Of a DNA stretch of 64,000 nucleotides, positions 1-9,772 are shown piece by piece. Numbering within the stretch: the first letter of the stretch is position 1; the number at the start of each line of letters is the position of its first letter. Source of the stretch: CAWBOY01 sp963790585 (GTDB lineage: Bacteria; Planctomycetota; Planctomycetia; Gemmatales; Gemmataceae); contig CAWBOY010000006.1 in the NCBI GenBank assembly GCA_963790585.1, positions 124,001 through 188,000 on the forward strand, read 5' to 3'. The position numbers and the translations under genes are program-made. Under the pieces are notes generated by a model, which was not told the DNA's origin, did no database searches, and was given only the letters and a program-made list of their open reading frames with translations.

Positions 1-36
1 TCCTTTCTAGATGAGCAGTCATGGCCAAGGGTCGGG

Positions 37-65
37 TTGACACTAGAGAAAGGTGCTCTTACACT
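37..65 (+). promoter_or_regulatory. Sigma70-type promoter for the PEP-CTERM gene
   Basis: TTGACA at 37-42 and TACACT at 60-65 are separated by 17 bases, close to the consensus. Transcription would start near 72 and leave a leader of about 190 nt before the ATG at 265. Confidence 0.55.
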
Positions 66-264
66 ACGGCCCTGCCTCGTTGGGGCAGACGGAATTGGAG
101 TGAGGGAAACGAAAGACGTGTTGGTCCCACGGAACGGAAGAGGCCAAGCGGTTACTTGTTTCTCGTCATTCATGATCGGCGAGTTGGAACGGATGCTCCA
201 GCTCGCGCGGTCTGACGTAGCGCATATGAGTGGTAAGGACCAAGGACAGGAGAGGATCCACTCC

Positions 265-894
265 ATGAAGAGTCTCTTTCACGTTTTCGTAGTCGGGCTG
301 ACCCTATTGCTTGCCTCTGGCTCGCAAGCTCGGGCCGACGACATCACCTGGGATTATCAATGGGATCGAACTCCGGCGGCCGTTCTGGCCGGCACGGGAG
401 GCGTGTCGTTTACCAATGAATTGCAAAAGCAGGCCGTCAACAGTTCGGACATTGTCGCCACCAACCTCAAGGTATTTAGCACCGCCGCCCCAAACGCACC
501 GGACGTACTCGGCGCAGGCGCTAATTACACGTTGAAGCTGACCCTCACCGATGTCGCGTCGGGCAAGGTCGGCTCGCTGTCGTGGAACGGTGCTCTGTCC
601 GGCTCCTTCTCGGCGAGCGGTTCGAATGTGATCAACACGTTCACCTCGGCGCTAACCCAGTTCTTGTCTCTGGGCAACAACACCTACACGGTGACGATTG
701 GCCCATATTCACCTCCTGGGCCACCCTCGGAGAGCAACTCAGGCAGCATCGCCGCCTTCGTCGATGTAGCCTCGAACGGCTCGATCAACAACACCACGCC
801 TGAGCCTTCGACACTGTTGCTGTCGTTCCTGGGCGTCTCCGTGATGGGCGCTGCCGGCTGGCGCAAACGGCGCACCGCACTCGCCGCTGTGTAA
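265..894 (+). CDS. PEP-CTERM sorting-domain exported protein
   Basis: A 209-residue exported protein. It has a signal peptide at residues 1-24 (MKSLFHVF, hydrophobic core, ARA-DD cleavage region). The middle is Ser/Thr/Asn-rich and beta-prone. The C-terminus is a PEP-CTERM tripartite tail: TPEPSTLLL, a hydrophobic segment, then WRKRR. Proteins with this tail are processed by an exosortase and usually end up in the envelope or matrix; the partner exosortase is not in this window. I chose ATG 265 because an AGGAGAGG ribosome site lies about 10 bases upstream and the signal peptide begins there; the open frame extends further upstream without a signal. The function of the mature part is unknown. 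Confidence 0.85.
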   Translation: MKSLFHVFVVGLTLLLASGSQARADDITWDYQWDRTPAAVLAGTGGVSFTNELQKQAVNSSDIVATNLKVFSTAAPNAPDVLGAGANYTLKLTLTDVASGKVGSLSWNGALSGSFSASGSNVINTFTSALTQFLSLGNNTYTVTIGPYSPPGPPSESNSGSIAAFVDVASNGSINNTTPEPSTLLLSFLGVSVMGAAGWRKRRTALAAV

Positions 895-914
895 TCGTCA
901 GGCTCTTGTCGCTT

Positions 915-948
915 ACGCACCCGGCTACGTCTTGTCGCCGGGTGCGTT
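915..948 (+). terminator. Hairpin terminator after the PEP-CTERM gene
   Basis: ACGCACCCGGC (915-925) pairs with GCCGGGTGCGT (936-946) and is followed by a short T run. It lies about 20 bases past the stop codon. Confidence 0.55.
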
Positions 949-1133
949 TCCGAATCAGCGATTGTTCTCTCCTGATCCCCCTGCATTAATGATCCGATCA
1001 TGGATGAACTGGACATTGATTGTGGGGACCTGGGGAGACACTCGACAAATAGGATCTTCCGCTTTTTCCGCCCGATGGCTTCTCCACCTATCCCGACCCT
1101 TGATGTCCCTACTCACATCCTGGGCCGCAACCC

Positions 1134-1574
1134 ATGGAATCACCCGCGATGCGTAAGACCAACCTCAAATTGCTCTTGTGGTTGATGGGCGGCGTCACCG
1201 TCGCCATCGGCGCCATTTTCGCCGTTCATTTCTTTCAATCACGACGGATCGCCAACGCGCTGCTGTGGCAAGCCAACCGCGCCGAGCAAGAAGGCAAGAA
1301 CGAGCGTTTCGTTCAATACCTGAGCCGATATCTCGACTTCTGCCCGAAAGACCTCGCTCAAAAAATTCGCCTGGCCAAAGTTCAAGCGTCCGATGCCTTC
1401 GCCGGAAACCTGCGTCGGCGTCGGGCGGCATTCAGCTTGCTCAACGCACTTCCGCCGGATTGCGACCCCGCCCTCCGGCGGCTGCTCGTAAAAGTTTCCT
1501 TGGAGCTTGGCTTCGACGACCGTGTCGCAAGACCGCGCACGAGACACTCTGAAGTCTCTGGGCATTTCCGATGA
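1134..1574 (+). CDS. Large TPR protein, N-terminal fragment (membrane anchor)
   Basis: This is the first piece of one very large tetratricopeptide protein whose reading continues to 5416. Residues 8-33 form one membrane segment (LLLWLMGG to FAVHFF), so the repeats are probably outside the cytoplasm or anchored to the membrane. The frame is lost near 1535. Restoring a GC at GCGC (1534-1537) joins it to the frame encoding ARDTLKSLG. The continuation (about 1540-1797, 1800-1880, then from 1901) needs two more small corrections. The start may be ATG 1134 or ATG 1149. No catalytic domain is visible; a scaffolding role is inferred only from the repeats. Confidence 0.7.
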   Translation: MESPAMRKTNLKLLLWLMGGVTVAIGAIFAVHFFQSRRIANALLWQANRAEQEGKNERFVQYLSRYLDFCPKDLAQKIRLAKVQASDAFAGNLRRRRAAFSLLNALPPDCDPALRRLLVKVSLELGFDDRVARPRTRHSEVSGHFR

Positions 1575-1900
1575 AATGACGGCGGCCAGCCCGCCGATTG
1601 GCACCGACGCTGTCGCCTGGGGCGAACTCAAAGGGATGCAGGGATTTCTTTTCGAATTGGAGAAGGATCCAGGCAAAGCGATGGCGGCCTATCGCGTCGC
1701 TCTCCGTCTCGCGCCGCATGAGCAGCGCAACTATCAGCAACTGGCACGGCTGCTGCGCGATCCACAGCAATCGGCGAATGACCCCGTAGGGCAAGCCGCA
1801 ACATCCGCGAAGCCGATGAAATCATGGACGCCCTCGTCAAGAACAACGCTGACGACGCGAAAGCGTATCTCCGCGCTGGGACTACCGCTGCGATTTCGCG

Positions 1901-3703
1901 TTGATTCATGTCGACCTCGGCACTCCGCCCGCCGGCAAGGTATCGCTCAAGGAAGCTCGCGAAGACGTGAACCAGGCACGCGAGCGCCTGCCTGATTCGG
2001 CGCGGGTCGTCCTCGCGGATGCGGATCTGATGCGAATCGATAACAATCGGCTCCAGGCAATGGCACGTCTCAATTATGGGATTTCGCTCCAGGATAAGCC
2101 GAACTACGTCGACGCATCCGACCGCTACCGGTTTCAGTTCCGTTGGCAGTTAGCCAACTTGATGTTGGATCTTCTTTATGACGAGTCGGAGTCAAGCGAC
2201 AAGTCAGCGCTCGTGCTGGACGTGGCCCAGCAGATCGACCAGGTTCGCGCTCTAAAGAGTGCGGCGTTGCCTGGTGCGGCCGATTATTTGGAAGGCCGAT
2301 TGCGGCTTTACGAAAAGCGCTGGGCCGAAGCGGAAGACCGGCTGGCCAAGGCTCGGCCGATGTTGGCGCCCCGCAACCCCGACCTGGCAGCGCAACTGGA
2401 TCTCTACCTCGGCAAGTGTTACGAACATCTCGAGGAATCGGGCAAGATGTTCGAGTCGTTCTCGCGCGTCCTGGAGCGCGATCCGCAATCGGTCGTCGCG
2501 CGCCTGGGTCGTGCCGCGGCGCGCTGGACGGAAGGCAGACTCGACGAGGCCGCGCTCGACTTTCAAGAGTTAGCCGTCAAGGGCAAGATTCCTGACGGCG
2601 CCTGGCTCGACGTCGCTCGCCTCGAGGTAACGCGTCAAACGGCCAAGGACGACAAAGCCGATTGGCGTTTCGCTGAGCAGGCGCTGGGATCAGCCCAGCT
2701 CGTTACGCCGCGAGCGTCGGAAATTTATCTGCTGCGGGCTCAGATGTTGACCGCTCAGAAAAAATCGTCTGAAGCCGAAGCTGAGCTTACCGCCGCCCTG
2801 GCGAAGGATCTTGATAACAAAGAACGGCTCTACGCCGGCCTCATCGACTTGGCCGCACGCTCCAACGATCAAGCTCGAACCGCACGGCTTTTGGAGCAGT
2901 CCAAGCAACTAGGCGACAAAGTTGACCTGCGCCTGGCCCGAGCGCGGCTCTTAGTGAACGATAAAAGCAACGTCGCTGACAAGAATCTAAATGAACTGGC
3001 GACTGGCTATAACCAGTTCACTCAGTCTGAACAATCACGCCTTTTGAGCGGTTTGGCTGAAGTCCAGTTCCGACGCGGCGCACTCGACGCGGCGCGTGCG
3101 ATCTGCACCGAGTTATCAACGTTGCCGCAGCATCAGACCGACCTACGGCTGCGATTGTTGCTCTTCGATCTGGCTCAAAAAGCCGGCGATGAGAAGGGGA
3201 TGGATCGAACACTCGAAAGTATCGCCGCCCTCGATCGCACGCAGGGTCTCTATCATTCCTACGCGAAATCGCTGCGTCTGTTAGGTGTCGCCAAAGACCC
3301 GAAGACCTCGATCGAACAACGACAGACCGCTCTCGCGGAAGCGCGCAAGCTGCTTGACGTCATTCGCGGCGATGCGCGTGGCCAAAATTGGTCAGCCGTC
3401 TATCGTGCCCGCGCCGAGTTGAGCCGATTGACTGCCAGCCCCGAGCAGGCGATTACGGAACTCAAACAGGCCATCAGGCTGGGCGATACTAGTCCGGTTG
3501 TCGTCGATGCATTAATTAAAGGTCTCTATAGTCTTGGAAGATTGCCGGAGGCCGAGGAGCAACTCCGCCGTCTGCGACCTGCTTTGGCGAACAACACCGA
3601 ACTGAGCCGAATGGATGCCAACCTTGCGGCGCGGCGCGGCGATACCACGCGAGCCCTTGAGCTGGCCAACGACGTCGTGCGCAGACTCACGCGATCCGGC
3701 TGA
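1901..3703 (+). CDS. Large TPR protein, central fragment
   Basis: The longest uninterrupted part of the TPR protein, about 600 residues. Helical pairs follow the TPR pattern, for example 'AARWTEGRLDEAALDFQEL' and 'YSLGRLPEAEEQLRRL'. The apparent start is only the first usable codon after a disrupted stretch: near 1880 the frame is restored by one more G in the GGG run, which continues AGDYRCDFALIHVDL. The piece ends artificially at 3703. Adding GC at GTGCGC (3679-3684) reads on into ADSRDPADLVWYSW. It is not a separate gene. Confidence 0.75.
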   Translation: MIHVDLGTPPAGKVSLKEAREDVNQARERLPDSARVVLADADLMRIDNNRLQAMARLNYGISLQDKPNYVDASDRYRFQFRWQLANLMLDLLYDESESSDKSALVLDVAQQIDQVRALKSAALPGAADYLEGRLRLYEKRWAEAEDRLAKARPMLAPRNPDLAAQLDLYLGKCYEHLEESGKMFESFSRVLERDPQSVVARLGRAAARWTEGRLDEAALDFQELAVKGKIPDGAWLDVARLEVTRQTAKDDKADWRFAEQALGSAQLVTPRASEIYLLRAQMLTAQKKSSEAEAELTAALAKDLDNKERLYAGLIDLAARSNDQARTARLLEQSKQLGDKVDLRLARARLLVNDKSNVADKNLNELATGYNQFTQSEQSRLLSGLAEVQFRRGALDAARAICTELSTLPQHQTDLRLRLLLFDLAQKAGDEKGMDRTLESIAALDRTQGLYHSYAKSLRLLGVAKDPKTSIEQRQTALAEARKLLDVIRGDARGQNWSAVYRARAELSRLTASPEQAITELKQAIRLGDTSPVVVDALIKGLYSLGRLPEAEEQLRRLRPALANNTELSRMDANLAARRGDTTRALELANDVVRRLTRSG

Positions 3704-4871
3704 TCTCGTGTGGTATTCGTGGGTGCTCGAGCAGACCAGCAGCGGCGACAAGAGCAAGATGTCGCTCGCCGAGCAAAAGTTGAACGAGGCGATCGAAGTC
3801 GCGCCGACCGAACCCGCGACGTACATCGCCTTGGTCCGCTTCCTCGTGGGACAGCAACGACCCGATGACGCGAAAATGGTGATCGAGCGGTGCAAAGACA
3901 AATTGGGCGCCGATAAGCTGCTGCTGACAATTGCTCAATGTCTGGAAGAACTGGGGCCGACGGAGGCTGCCGCGGCGGCGTATGACAAGGCGCTCACAAG
4001 TCGGCCCAACGACGTGGTCGTGCTGCGCGCCGTCGCCACGTTTCGCGTCAAAGCAGGCAAACCACGACAGGCCGAGGAGCTGCTCCGAAAGATCGTCAAA
4101 CGCCAGGTCGAGGCATCGGCCGAAGATGTCGCCTGGGCGCGGCGCGGCCTCGCCCTGATCTTGTCGGGCAATAGCGACAACGCCAGTTTCTGCGAAGCGC
4201 TTACGCTCGTCGGTCTTCAGCTCGACGCCAATGGCCGACTGCCTCACGAAATGCCGCCGGACGTGAATACGGAAAATCAGAGGACGCGTGCTCGCGTCCT
4301 GGCTGCTCAGACGAAACGGTCTTTCCGCGAGAAGGCGATCGAGATGCTCGAAGCCCTGGCCGCGAGCGGCAGCTTGACGCCGGACGATCTCTATGTCCTG
4401 GCGCTACTGCACGACGATGCCGGTTCGTGGACGAAGTGTAAAGAACGGTTGCAGGAACTGCTTGCGAATCAATATCGTTCGCCGCAGGGGGTGACCCAGC
4501 CGCAGACGGCGACGTATATCGCGCAGTTCGTCCAGGGTGCCATTCGTAACAAAGAGTTTGACACCGCGAAGACCTGGCTCGATCGGCTAACGGCAATCGA
4601 AAAGCAGCGCGGTCTGACGGAGGGTAGCCTCGGTACGGTTGAGCTGACGGCTCGATTGTTGGAGAAACAGGGACAGCGTGATAAGGCTCTCGATCTCCTT
4701 CGAAATTATGCGCGCCGACCGGCGCGGGACCGCAGGACATGGGTTTGGTGTTGCTCGCGATGGCACGGCAGGGGCGTTTCGAGGAGGCGTTTAGCCTGTG
4801 GCCTGAGGTGGCGCGAAACTGTCCGCCGGAGGGCGCCAGCGGTCTCGGCGTCGCGCTGCTGCGAAGCATGA
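3615..4871 (+). CDS. Large TPR protein, third fragment
   Basis: True coding begins near 3685 (DSRDPADLVWYSWVLEQ); the earlier residues of this frame are an out-of-frame lead-in. It carries further TPR-like helical pairs (PDDAKMVIERC, KPRQAEELLRKI, KEFDTAKTWLDRL). Coding leaves this frame near 4710-4727. Two GCGC sites lie there, and adding GC at both gives a continuous reading into GPQDMGLVLLAMA. Residues after RNYAR in this frame are spurious. Confidence 0.7.
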   Translation: MPTLRRGAAIPREPLSWPTTSCADSRDPADLVWYSWVLEQTSSGDKSKMSLAEQKLNEAIEVAPTEPATYIALVRFLVGQQRPDDAKMVIERCKDKLGADKLLLTIAQCLEELGPTEAAAAAYDKALTSRPNDVVVLRAVATFRVKAGKPRQAEELLRKIVKRQVEASAEDVAWARRGLALILSGNSDNASFCEALTLVGLQLDANGRLPHEMPPDVNTENQRTRARVLAAQTKRSFREKAIEMLEALAASGSLTPDDLYVLALLHDDAGSWTKCKERLQELLANQYRSPQGVTQPQTATYIAQFVQGAIRNKEFDTAKTWLDRLTAIEKQRGLTEGSLGTVELTARLLEKQGQRDKALDLLRNYARRPARDRRTWVWCCSRWHGRGVSRRRLACGLRWRETVRRRAPAVSASRCCEA

Positions 4872-5416
4872 AACCGACGCCGGAGCAGATTCGGGTGGTC
4901 GAAACCTGGGTCAAAAAGGCCAGCACGGACAACCCGAACAAGATCGTGCTGCACATGCATTTGGCGGATATCTACGATCTGCGCGGCGATATGGTCGATG
5001 CCGAAAGCGAATGGAAACTCATTCTGCAAAAGGATCCGGACAACATCGTGGCCCTCAATAACCTCGCTTGGTCGCTGGCGCATCGCGTCGGTGATGAGGC
5101 TCAGGCGCTGCCATTGATCGAGGCCGCTGTAAAGAGCCAGGGCCGTCGAGCCGATCTCCTTGACACGCGCGGCGTCGTCCAGCTCAGTTTGGGCAAGGTC
5201 GACGCGGCGCTCGCCGACTTCAAGGAATCGGTCGAGGACCAGAAGACGCCGGCACGCTTGTTTCATCTGGCGCGAGCCTTACAACAGTCGCGGGATCGGG
5301 ACAACGCCAGCCGTGCCTTGCGTGAAGCCAAAGATTTGGGATTAAATCCAGCCGAACTGCACGCGTCCGAGCAGCAAGCCTGCCGAGTCATGTTGGCGGA
5401 GTTTGGGTTGCAGTAA
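4739..5416 (+). CDS. Large TPR protein, C-terminal fragment
   Basis: The last 225 residues of the TPR protein, with canonical repeats (PDNIVALNNLAWSLAHR, ADLLDTRGVVQLSLGKVDAALADF). It ends at TAA 5414-5416. The whole protein would be about 1420 residues. The methionine at 4739 is internal: conserved reading extends upstream through GPQD. A 31-bp inverted repeat follows 14 bases after the stop. Confidence 0.75.
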   Translation: MGLVLLAMARQGRFEEAFSLWPEVARNCPPEGASGLGVALLRSMKPTPEQIRVVETWVKKASTDNPNKIVLHMHLADIYDLRGDMVDAESEWKLILQKDPDNIVALNNLAWSLAHRVGDEAQALPLIEAAVKSQGRRADLLDTRGVVQLSLGKVDAALADFKESVEDQKTPARLFHLARALQQSRDRDNASRALREAKDLGLNPAELHASEQQACRVMLAEFGLQ

Positions 5417-5430
5417 CTCGTGAGTCTGTA

Positions 5431-5551
5431 TTCAAGAGCCGGGAGCGTCAGCGACCGGAGAGCATTTCACGCGTTCTGCATTTCTCCGGTCGCTGACGCT
5501 CCCGGCTCTTGAAGACAAAATGCTCCGGTCGCTGACGCTTCTGGGTCTTGA
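5431..5551. repeat. 31-bp inverted repeat with a degenerate third copy
   Basis: The arm at 5431-5461 (TTCAAGAGCCGGGAGCG onwards) is the perfect reverse complement of 5483-5513. A degenerate third copy (GCTCCGGTCGCTGACGC onwards) sits at 5522-5551 in the same orientation as the second arm. The remainder up to 5708 has no recognisable gene. Confidence 0.8.
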
Positions 5552-5708
5552 AGTGGATCTTAGATAGCGTGTTAAGACTTATAAAGTCCGTATCGAAACT
5601 GACCCTCTTCGCCTCGTAATGAAAAGCCAGGTTGTGTAGGATCGAGCCGCGACGATCGCCCATGAGTCGGCATGAGGCCGGCGGATTTTAGGGAACGGAG
5701 TCTGGAAC

Positions 5709-7061
5709 ATGAGAGTTGATCTCGAGGTGCCGCGCAGTCCAATCCTCACTTGCCGCAGAATTACTTACACGCATCGAACGGCGCACCGCGAAAGTCGTCG
5801 TTGTCGGTCTCGGCTACGTTGGCTTACCTTTGGCGGAAACATTCGCCTGGGGCGGCTTTCCGGTTCTGGGCTACGACATCGATGCGGGCAAGGTGGCGCA
5901 GCTTCTGCGCGGGCAAAGTTATATCGGCCATATCTGCTCCGAGCGCGTGGCGGAATTGCTGGCGAGCGGGCGTTTCGATGCGACTAGTGATCCGTGCCGA
6001 TTCGCTGAAGCCGACGCCATTTTGATTTGCGTGCCGACGCCCTTGGGCCAGGCGCGAGCCCGACCTATCCTACATCGAACGCACGGGCGAGGCACTCGCT
6101 CCCTTTCTGCGCCGGTCAGCTCGTCGTTCTCGAAAGCACCACCTATCCCGGCACCACCGAGGAAGTTTTGCTGCCGATCCTCGAACGATCCGGCCTGAAA
6201 GCAGGTCAAGATTTCTTCCTTGCCTACAGCCCGGAACGCGAAGACCCAGGCAACCGGGATTATGCGACTAGAAATATACCGAAAGTCGTCGGCGGACTCG
6301 ATGCGGACAGCCTGGAGTTGGCAACGGCTCTCTATGAGCCGGTGGTCGACGGCATCGTTCCCGTGTCGAGTATGCGCGTCGCCGAGGCGTGTAAGATCCT
6401 GGAAAACACTTATCGAGCCGTGAATATCGCACTCGTCAACGAGCTGAAGGGCGTGTTCACGGCGATGCAAATCGATATTTGGGAAGTAATCGAAGCGGCG
6501 AAAACGAAGCCGTTTGGCTTTCAGCCGTTTTACCCGGGCCCGGGGCTTGGTGGTCACTGCATCCCGATTGATCCGTTCTACCTCACCTGGTCGGCTCGGA
6601 GATTTGGCTTGAACACGCGCTTTATCGAACTGGCCGGCGAGGTTAACACGGCCATGCCGCAATATGTCGTCGAGCGCGTGGCGGAAGCTCTCAACGACGG
6701 CTGCAAAGCGGTCAAGGGAAGCAAAATCTGCCTTCTGGGCGTTGCGTACAAAAAGGACGTCGACGACTCACGCGAGTCACCGGCTTTTGAGATCTACGAA
6801 CTCCTGAGTAAACGCGGGGCGCTCTTGTCGTATAGCGATCCCCATGTGCCGACGTTGCCGCGCATGCGCGGACATCACCTAGACCTGGAAAGTCAGCCGC
6901 TGACCGACGATTTCCTGGCGGAACAGGATTGCATTGTCATCGTCACGGATCATAGCGAATTTGATTACGAGGGGATCGTCGCCAACAGCAGCTTGATCGT
7001 CGACACCCGCAACGCGACGGCGCGTTGCAAAGCGGGAGCCTGCCGCATCGTCAAGGCATGA
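5709..7061 (+). CDS. Nucleotide-sugar dehydrogenase (UDP-GlcNAc 6-dehydrogenase type), frameshifted
   Basis: An NAD-dependent UDP-sugar dehydrogenase of the WbpA/WecC type that oxidises the C6 hydroxyl of a UDP-hexose to a uronate for surface polysaccharide. The N-terminal Rossmann motif is VVGLGYVGLPLA. The catalytic-domain motif GPGLGGHCIPIDP contains the active-site Cys. The C-terminal domain has LLGVAYKKDVDDSRESP. Coding is interrupted three times, at 5731-5736, 6051-6058 and 6109-6113. Each is repaired by one GC dinucleotide at a GCGC site, giving a normal length near 450 residues. I chose ATG 5709 because the first repair connects it to the SSLAAELL helix typical of the family. Fragments readable without repair are 5716-6198 and 6027-7061. 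The epimerase follows 54 bases later, consistent with one operon. Confidence 0.85.
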
Positions 7062-7115
7062 AGCCTGACGCAGTCTCGCAGCGAAGTACCGAAGGAACGG
7101 AACGAGGACACGGAT

Positions 7116-8087
7116 ATGTCTACTTGCTTGGTCACCGGTGGGGCCGGTTTCATTGGCTCTCATATTGTCGAAGCCTTGGTTGATCAAGGGCACAAGGTGC
7201 GCATCCTCGATAATTTCAGCACGGGAAGCCCCGAAAATCTTTTTGACGTCCGCGGCAACATTGACGTCCGCGAGGGCGACATAACCGACGCTCGCGAAGT
7301 TTGGGCGGCAACGCGCGGCGTCGAAGTCGTGTTTCATCAAGCCGCGCTCGCCTCCGTTCCGCGCAGCGTCGCCGATCCGCTGAGCACGCATCGTGCCTGC
7401 GTCGATGGAACGCTCAATGTCCTGACGGCGGCGCGGGATGCGGGCGTTCGTCGCGTGGTTTATGCAGCGTCGTCAAGTGCCTACGGCAATTCGGCGCGCT
7501 TGCCCAAGTGCGAGAGCGATCCGACAGCGCCGCTGTCGCCTTATGCGGTGGCCAAGCTGGCCGGGGAACATTACTGCGCAGCGTTCAGCGAGGTCTATGG
7601 CCTGGAGACCGTTCGCCTGCGTTATTTCAACGTCTTTGGCCCGCGCCAAACCCCGGAAAGCCCCTACGCGGCCGTTATCCCGCTGTTCATTCGCGCGATG
7701 ACCCAGGGCAAAAGCCCGCTGATTCTGGGCGATGGGCAGCAGTCCCGCGACTTTACATTCATCGCGGACGTTGTGCAGGCGAACCTGCGGGCGGCCGTCG
7801 CTCCCGGGGTGAGCGGCAAAGTATTTAACGTTGCCCGCGGTCGGCGCATCAACCTTCTCGAGCTCGTCGAGATGCTCAACGAATTACTCGGCACCCATAT
7901 CACGCCGACGCTCGGCAAGGCCCGGGCAGGCGACGTGAAACATAGTCTCGCCAGCATCGAACGCGCTCAGAACGAGCTAGGCTACGAGCCGACAACAGAT
8001 ATGAAAGAAGGATTACGAAGCTGTCTCGAATGGTGGCAGGAACGTGCGCCACGCATCGAGATGCCGCGCATCGCCATGGCTGCGTGA
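7116..8087 (+). CDS. NAD-dependent UDP-sugar epimerase (extended SDR family)
   Basis: A 323-residue extended short-chain dehydrogenase/reductase. It has the NAD-binding GGAGFIGS motif near residue 8, catalytic SSS around residue 122 and YAVAK around residue 147, and the sugar-binding RYFNVFGPRQ. Family members with this pattern interconvert C4 epimers of UDP-Glc(NAc) or the corresponding uronates. Together with the upstream dehydrogenase it could supply UDP-uronic-acid precursors; that pairing is inferred. The gene is intact and starts 54 bases after the dehydrogenase stop. The exact substrate cannot be read from sequence. Confidence 0.88.
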   Translation: MSTCLVTGGAGFIGSHIVEALVDQGHKVRILDNFSTGSPENLFDVRGNIDVREGDITDAREVWAATRGVEVVFHQAALASVPRSVADPLSTHRACVDGTLNVLTAARDAGVRRVVYAASSSAYGNSARLPKCESDPTAPLSPYAVAKLAGEHYCAAFSEVYGLETVRLRYFNVFGPRQTPESPYAAVIPLFIRAMTQGKSPLILGDGQQSRDFTFIADVVQANLRAAVAPGVSGKVFNVARGRRINLLELVEMLNELLGTHITPTLGKARAGDVKHSLASIERAQNELGYEPTTDMKEGLRSCLEWWQERAPRIEMPRIAMAA

Positions 8088-8180
8088 ACCCGCGAGAGTG
8101 GAAAGCGGTCTGGTTACGGTGGGTAGTGGTCCGAGGGAATCGTAATACAATTACGATCAATATGCTGCTTGCTCCACGTG

Positions 8181-8210
8181 TTGTGGCACGGTCTCCTGAC
8201 CGTGCCACAA
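8181..8210. terminator. Perfect 13-bp hairpin between epimerase and gatB
   Basis: TTGTGGCACGGTC (8181-8193) pairs with GACCGTGCCACAA (8198-8210) over a 4-base loop. There is no T tract, so it may be a repeat element and not a terminator. Confidence 0.5.
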
Positions 8211-8282
8211 CGCCGACCAAGCTTGGACACGAACCACGCGTGACGGACCCAAATTTCGTTACCACTCTCGAAGAGACACCTC

Positions 8283-9758
8283 ATGGCTGAACTCCCCTTT
8301 CGCATCGTGATTGGGCTTGAAGTCCACGTCCAGCTCATGACCAAGACGAAGCTTTTCTGCGGTTGCAGCACGCAATTCGGCTTACCTCCCAACACGGCCA
8401 CTTGTCCCATCTGCATCGGCATGCCGGGCGTTTTGCCGGTCATGAATCGGCGCGCGTTTGACCTCGCGCTGCGGGCAGCGCTCGCGCTCAATTGCCAGAT
8501 CGCGAGCTTCACCAAGTGGGACCGCAAGAATTATTACTATCCAGACTTGCCCAAGAACTATCAGATCAGCCAATACGATCTGCCGTTCAGTCACGACGGC
8601 TGGTTGGAGATCGAGACCGACGGCAACAAGAAGCGCATCGGCATCATTCGCGCTCATCTCGAAGAAGACGCCGGCAAGATGATGCACGATGAGAAGGGAA
8701 CAGGGCAGGACAGCCTCGTCGATCTAAACCGGGCCGGCACGCCTTTGGTCGAGATCGTGAGCCAACCGGACCTGTCTGCGCCGGAGGAGGCCCGCGCCTA
8801 TCTCGAAGAGATTCGACTGCTACTGCGCGAAATCGGCGTCTCCGATTGTGAAATGCAAGAGGGCAGCCTGCGCTGCGACGCCAACATAAACATTCATATT
8901 CCCTTGCCGGGAGGCGGCCACGCCGCTACGCCCATTGTCGAGGTCAAAAATCTCAATAGCATCCGTTCCGTCGAGCGGGCGATGCGCTATGAAGCACAAA
9001 GACAATTTGAGCAATTCCAAAAAGACGGCAAAAAACTGGGCGACCCCGGAGCGTCCAAGGCAACCGCCGGCTGGGACGAAGTGCGCGGCGTGACGGTCGT
9101 GCAACGGCGCAAGGAAGAAGCGTCCGACTATCGCTATTTTCCTGAGCCGGACCTGGTCCCTGTCGTCGTCGAGACGGCGTGGCTCGATCAGGCGCGGACC
9201 GACATGGGCGAATTACCATCGATCATGCGCACGCGCTTACAGGTACAATATGGGCTCTCCAGCTATGACATCAACGTGCTGACGAGCCAGGGCCGTGCTC
9301 TGGTCCGCTATTTCGAGGAAGTAGCGCAGCTCTGCGGCGACCCCAAGAGCGCCTGCAATTGGATAAGCAATCAGGTGCTCGGGGCCCTCAAGGAACAGAA
9401 AATCGAGATCGCCGCATTTAAGCTCGGGCCGCCGGCGCTGGCCGAATTGATCACAGAGCAGAAGAAGACCGGCCTGAACAAGCAGATGGCCGGAGAAGTA
9501 TTCGCCAAGATGATGGATACCGGCTGCTCCGCCAAGGACGCGATGAATCAGCTCGGCATCAAGGCCGTCGATGCCGGCGATCTCGCGGAAATTGTGCGGC
9601 AAGCTATCGCGGGTAATCCCAAGGCGGTCGCGGATTTCAAGAAGGGCAAAACCGCCGCGGCGCAGGCGATCAAAGGGGCCGTCATGAAGGCGACCAAGGG
9701 CACTGCGAAAGCAGAAGTAGTCGAAAAGGTATTGCTGGAAGAGTTGGGACGGATTTGA
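8283..9758 (+). CDS. gatB: Asp-tRNA(Asn)/Glu-tRNA(Gln) amidotransferase subunit B
   Basis: GatB of the GatCAB amidotransferase, which converts misacylated Glu-tRNA(Gln) and/or Asp-tRNA(Asn) to the correct amide in the cytoplasm. The 491-residue length is normal. The N-terminus has the signature IGLEVHVQL, followed by the Cys-rich CGCSTQFG and CPICIGMPG motifs, the DLNRAGTPLVEIVS core and a C-terminal YqeY-like tRNA-binding helical domain ending in VEKVLLEELGR. The gene is intact. gatA and gatC are not adjacent, which is common in scattered planctomycete genomes. The product implies that the organism lacks at least one of GlnRS or AsnRS. Confidence 0.97.
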   Translation: MAELPFRIVIGLEVHVQLMTKTKLFCGCSTQFGLPPNTATCPICIGMPGVLPVMNRRAFDLALRAALALNCQIASFTKWDRKNYYYPDLPKNYQISQYDLPFSHDGWLEIETDGNKKRIGIIRAHLEEDAGKMMHDEKGTGQDSLVDLNRAGTPLVEIVSQPDLSAPEEARAYLEEIRLLLREIGVSDCEMQEGSLRCDANINIHIPLPGGGHAATPIVEVKNLNSIRSVERAMRYEAQRQFEQFQKDGKKLGDPGASKATAGWDEVRGVTVVQRRKEEASDYRYFPEPDLVPVVVETAWLDQARTDMGELPSIMRTRLQVQYGLSSYDINVLTSQGRALVRYFEEVAQLCGDPKSACNWISNQVLGALKEQKIEIAAFKLGPPALAELITEQKKTGLNKQMAGEVFAKMMDTGCSAKDAMNQLGIKAVDAGDLAEIVRQAIAGNPKAVADFKKGKTAAAQAIKGAVMKATKGTAKAEVVEKVLLEELGRI

Positions 9759-9772
9759 TGATTAGACCCGAG

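Noticed and set aside
1134..5416. TPR locus as a decayed pseudogene
   Set aside because: All breaks are repaired by single GC or homopolymer additions, and codon structure is intact between them. Random decay would also bring stops and substitutions.
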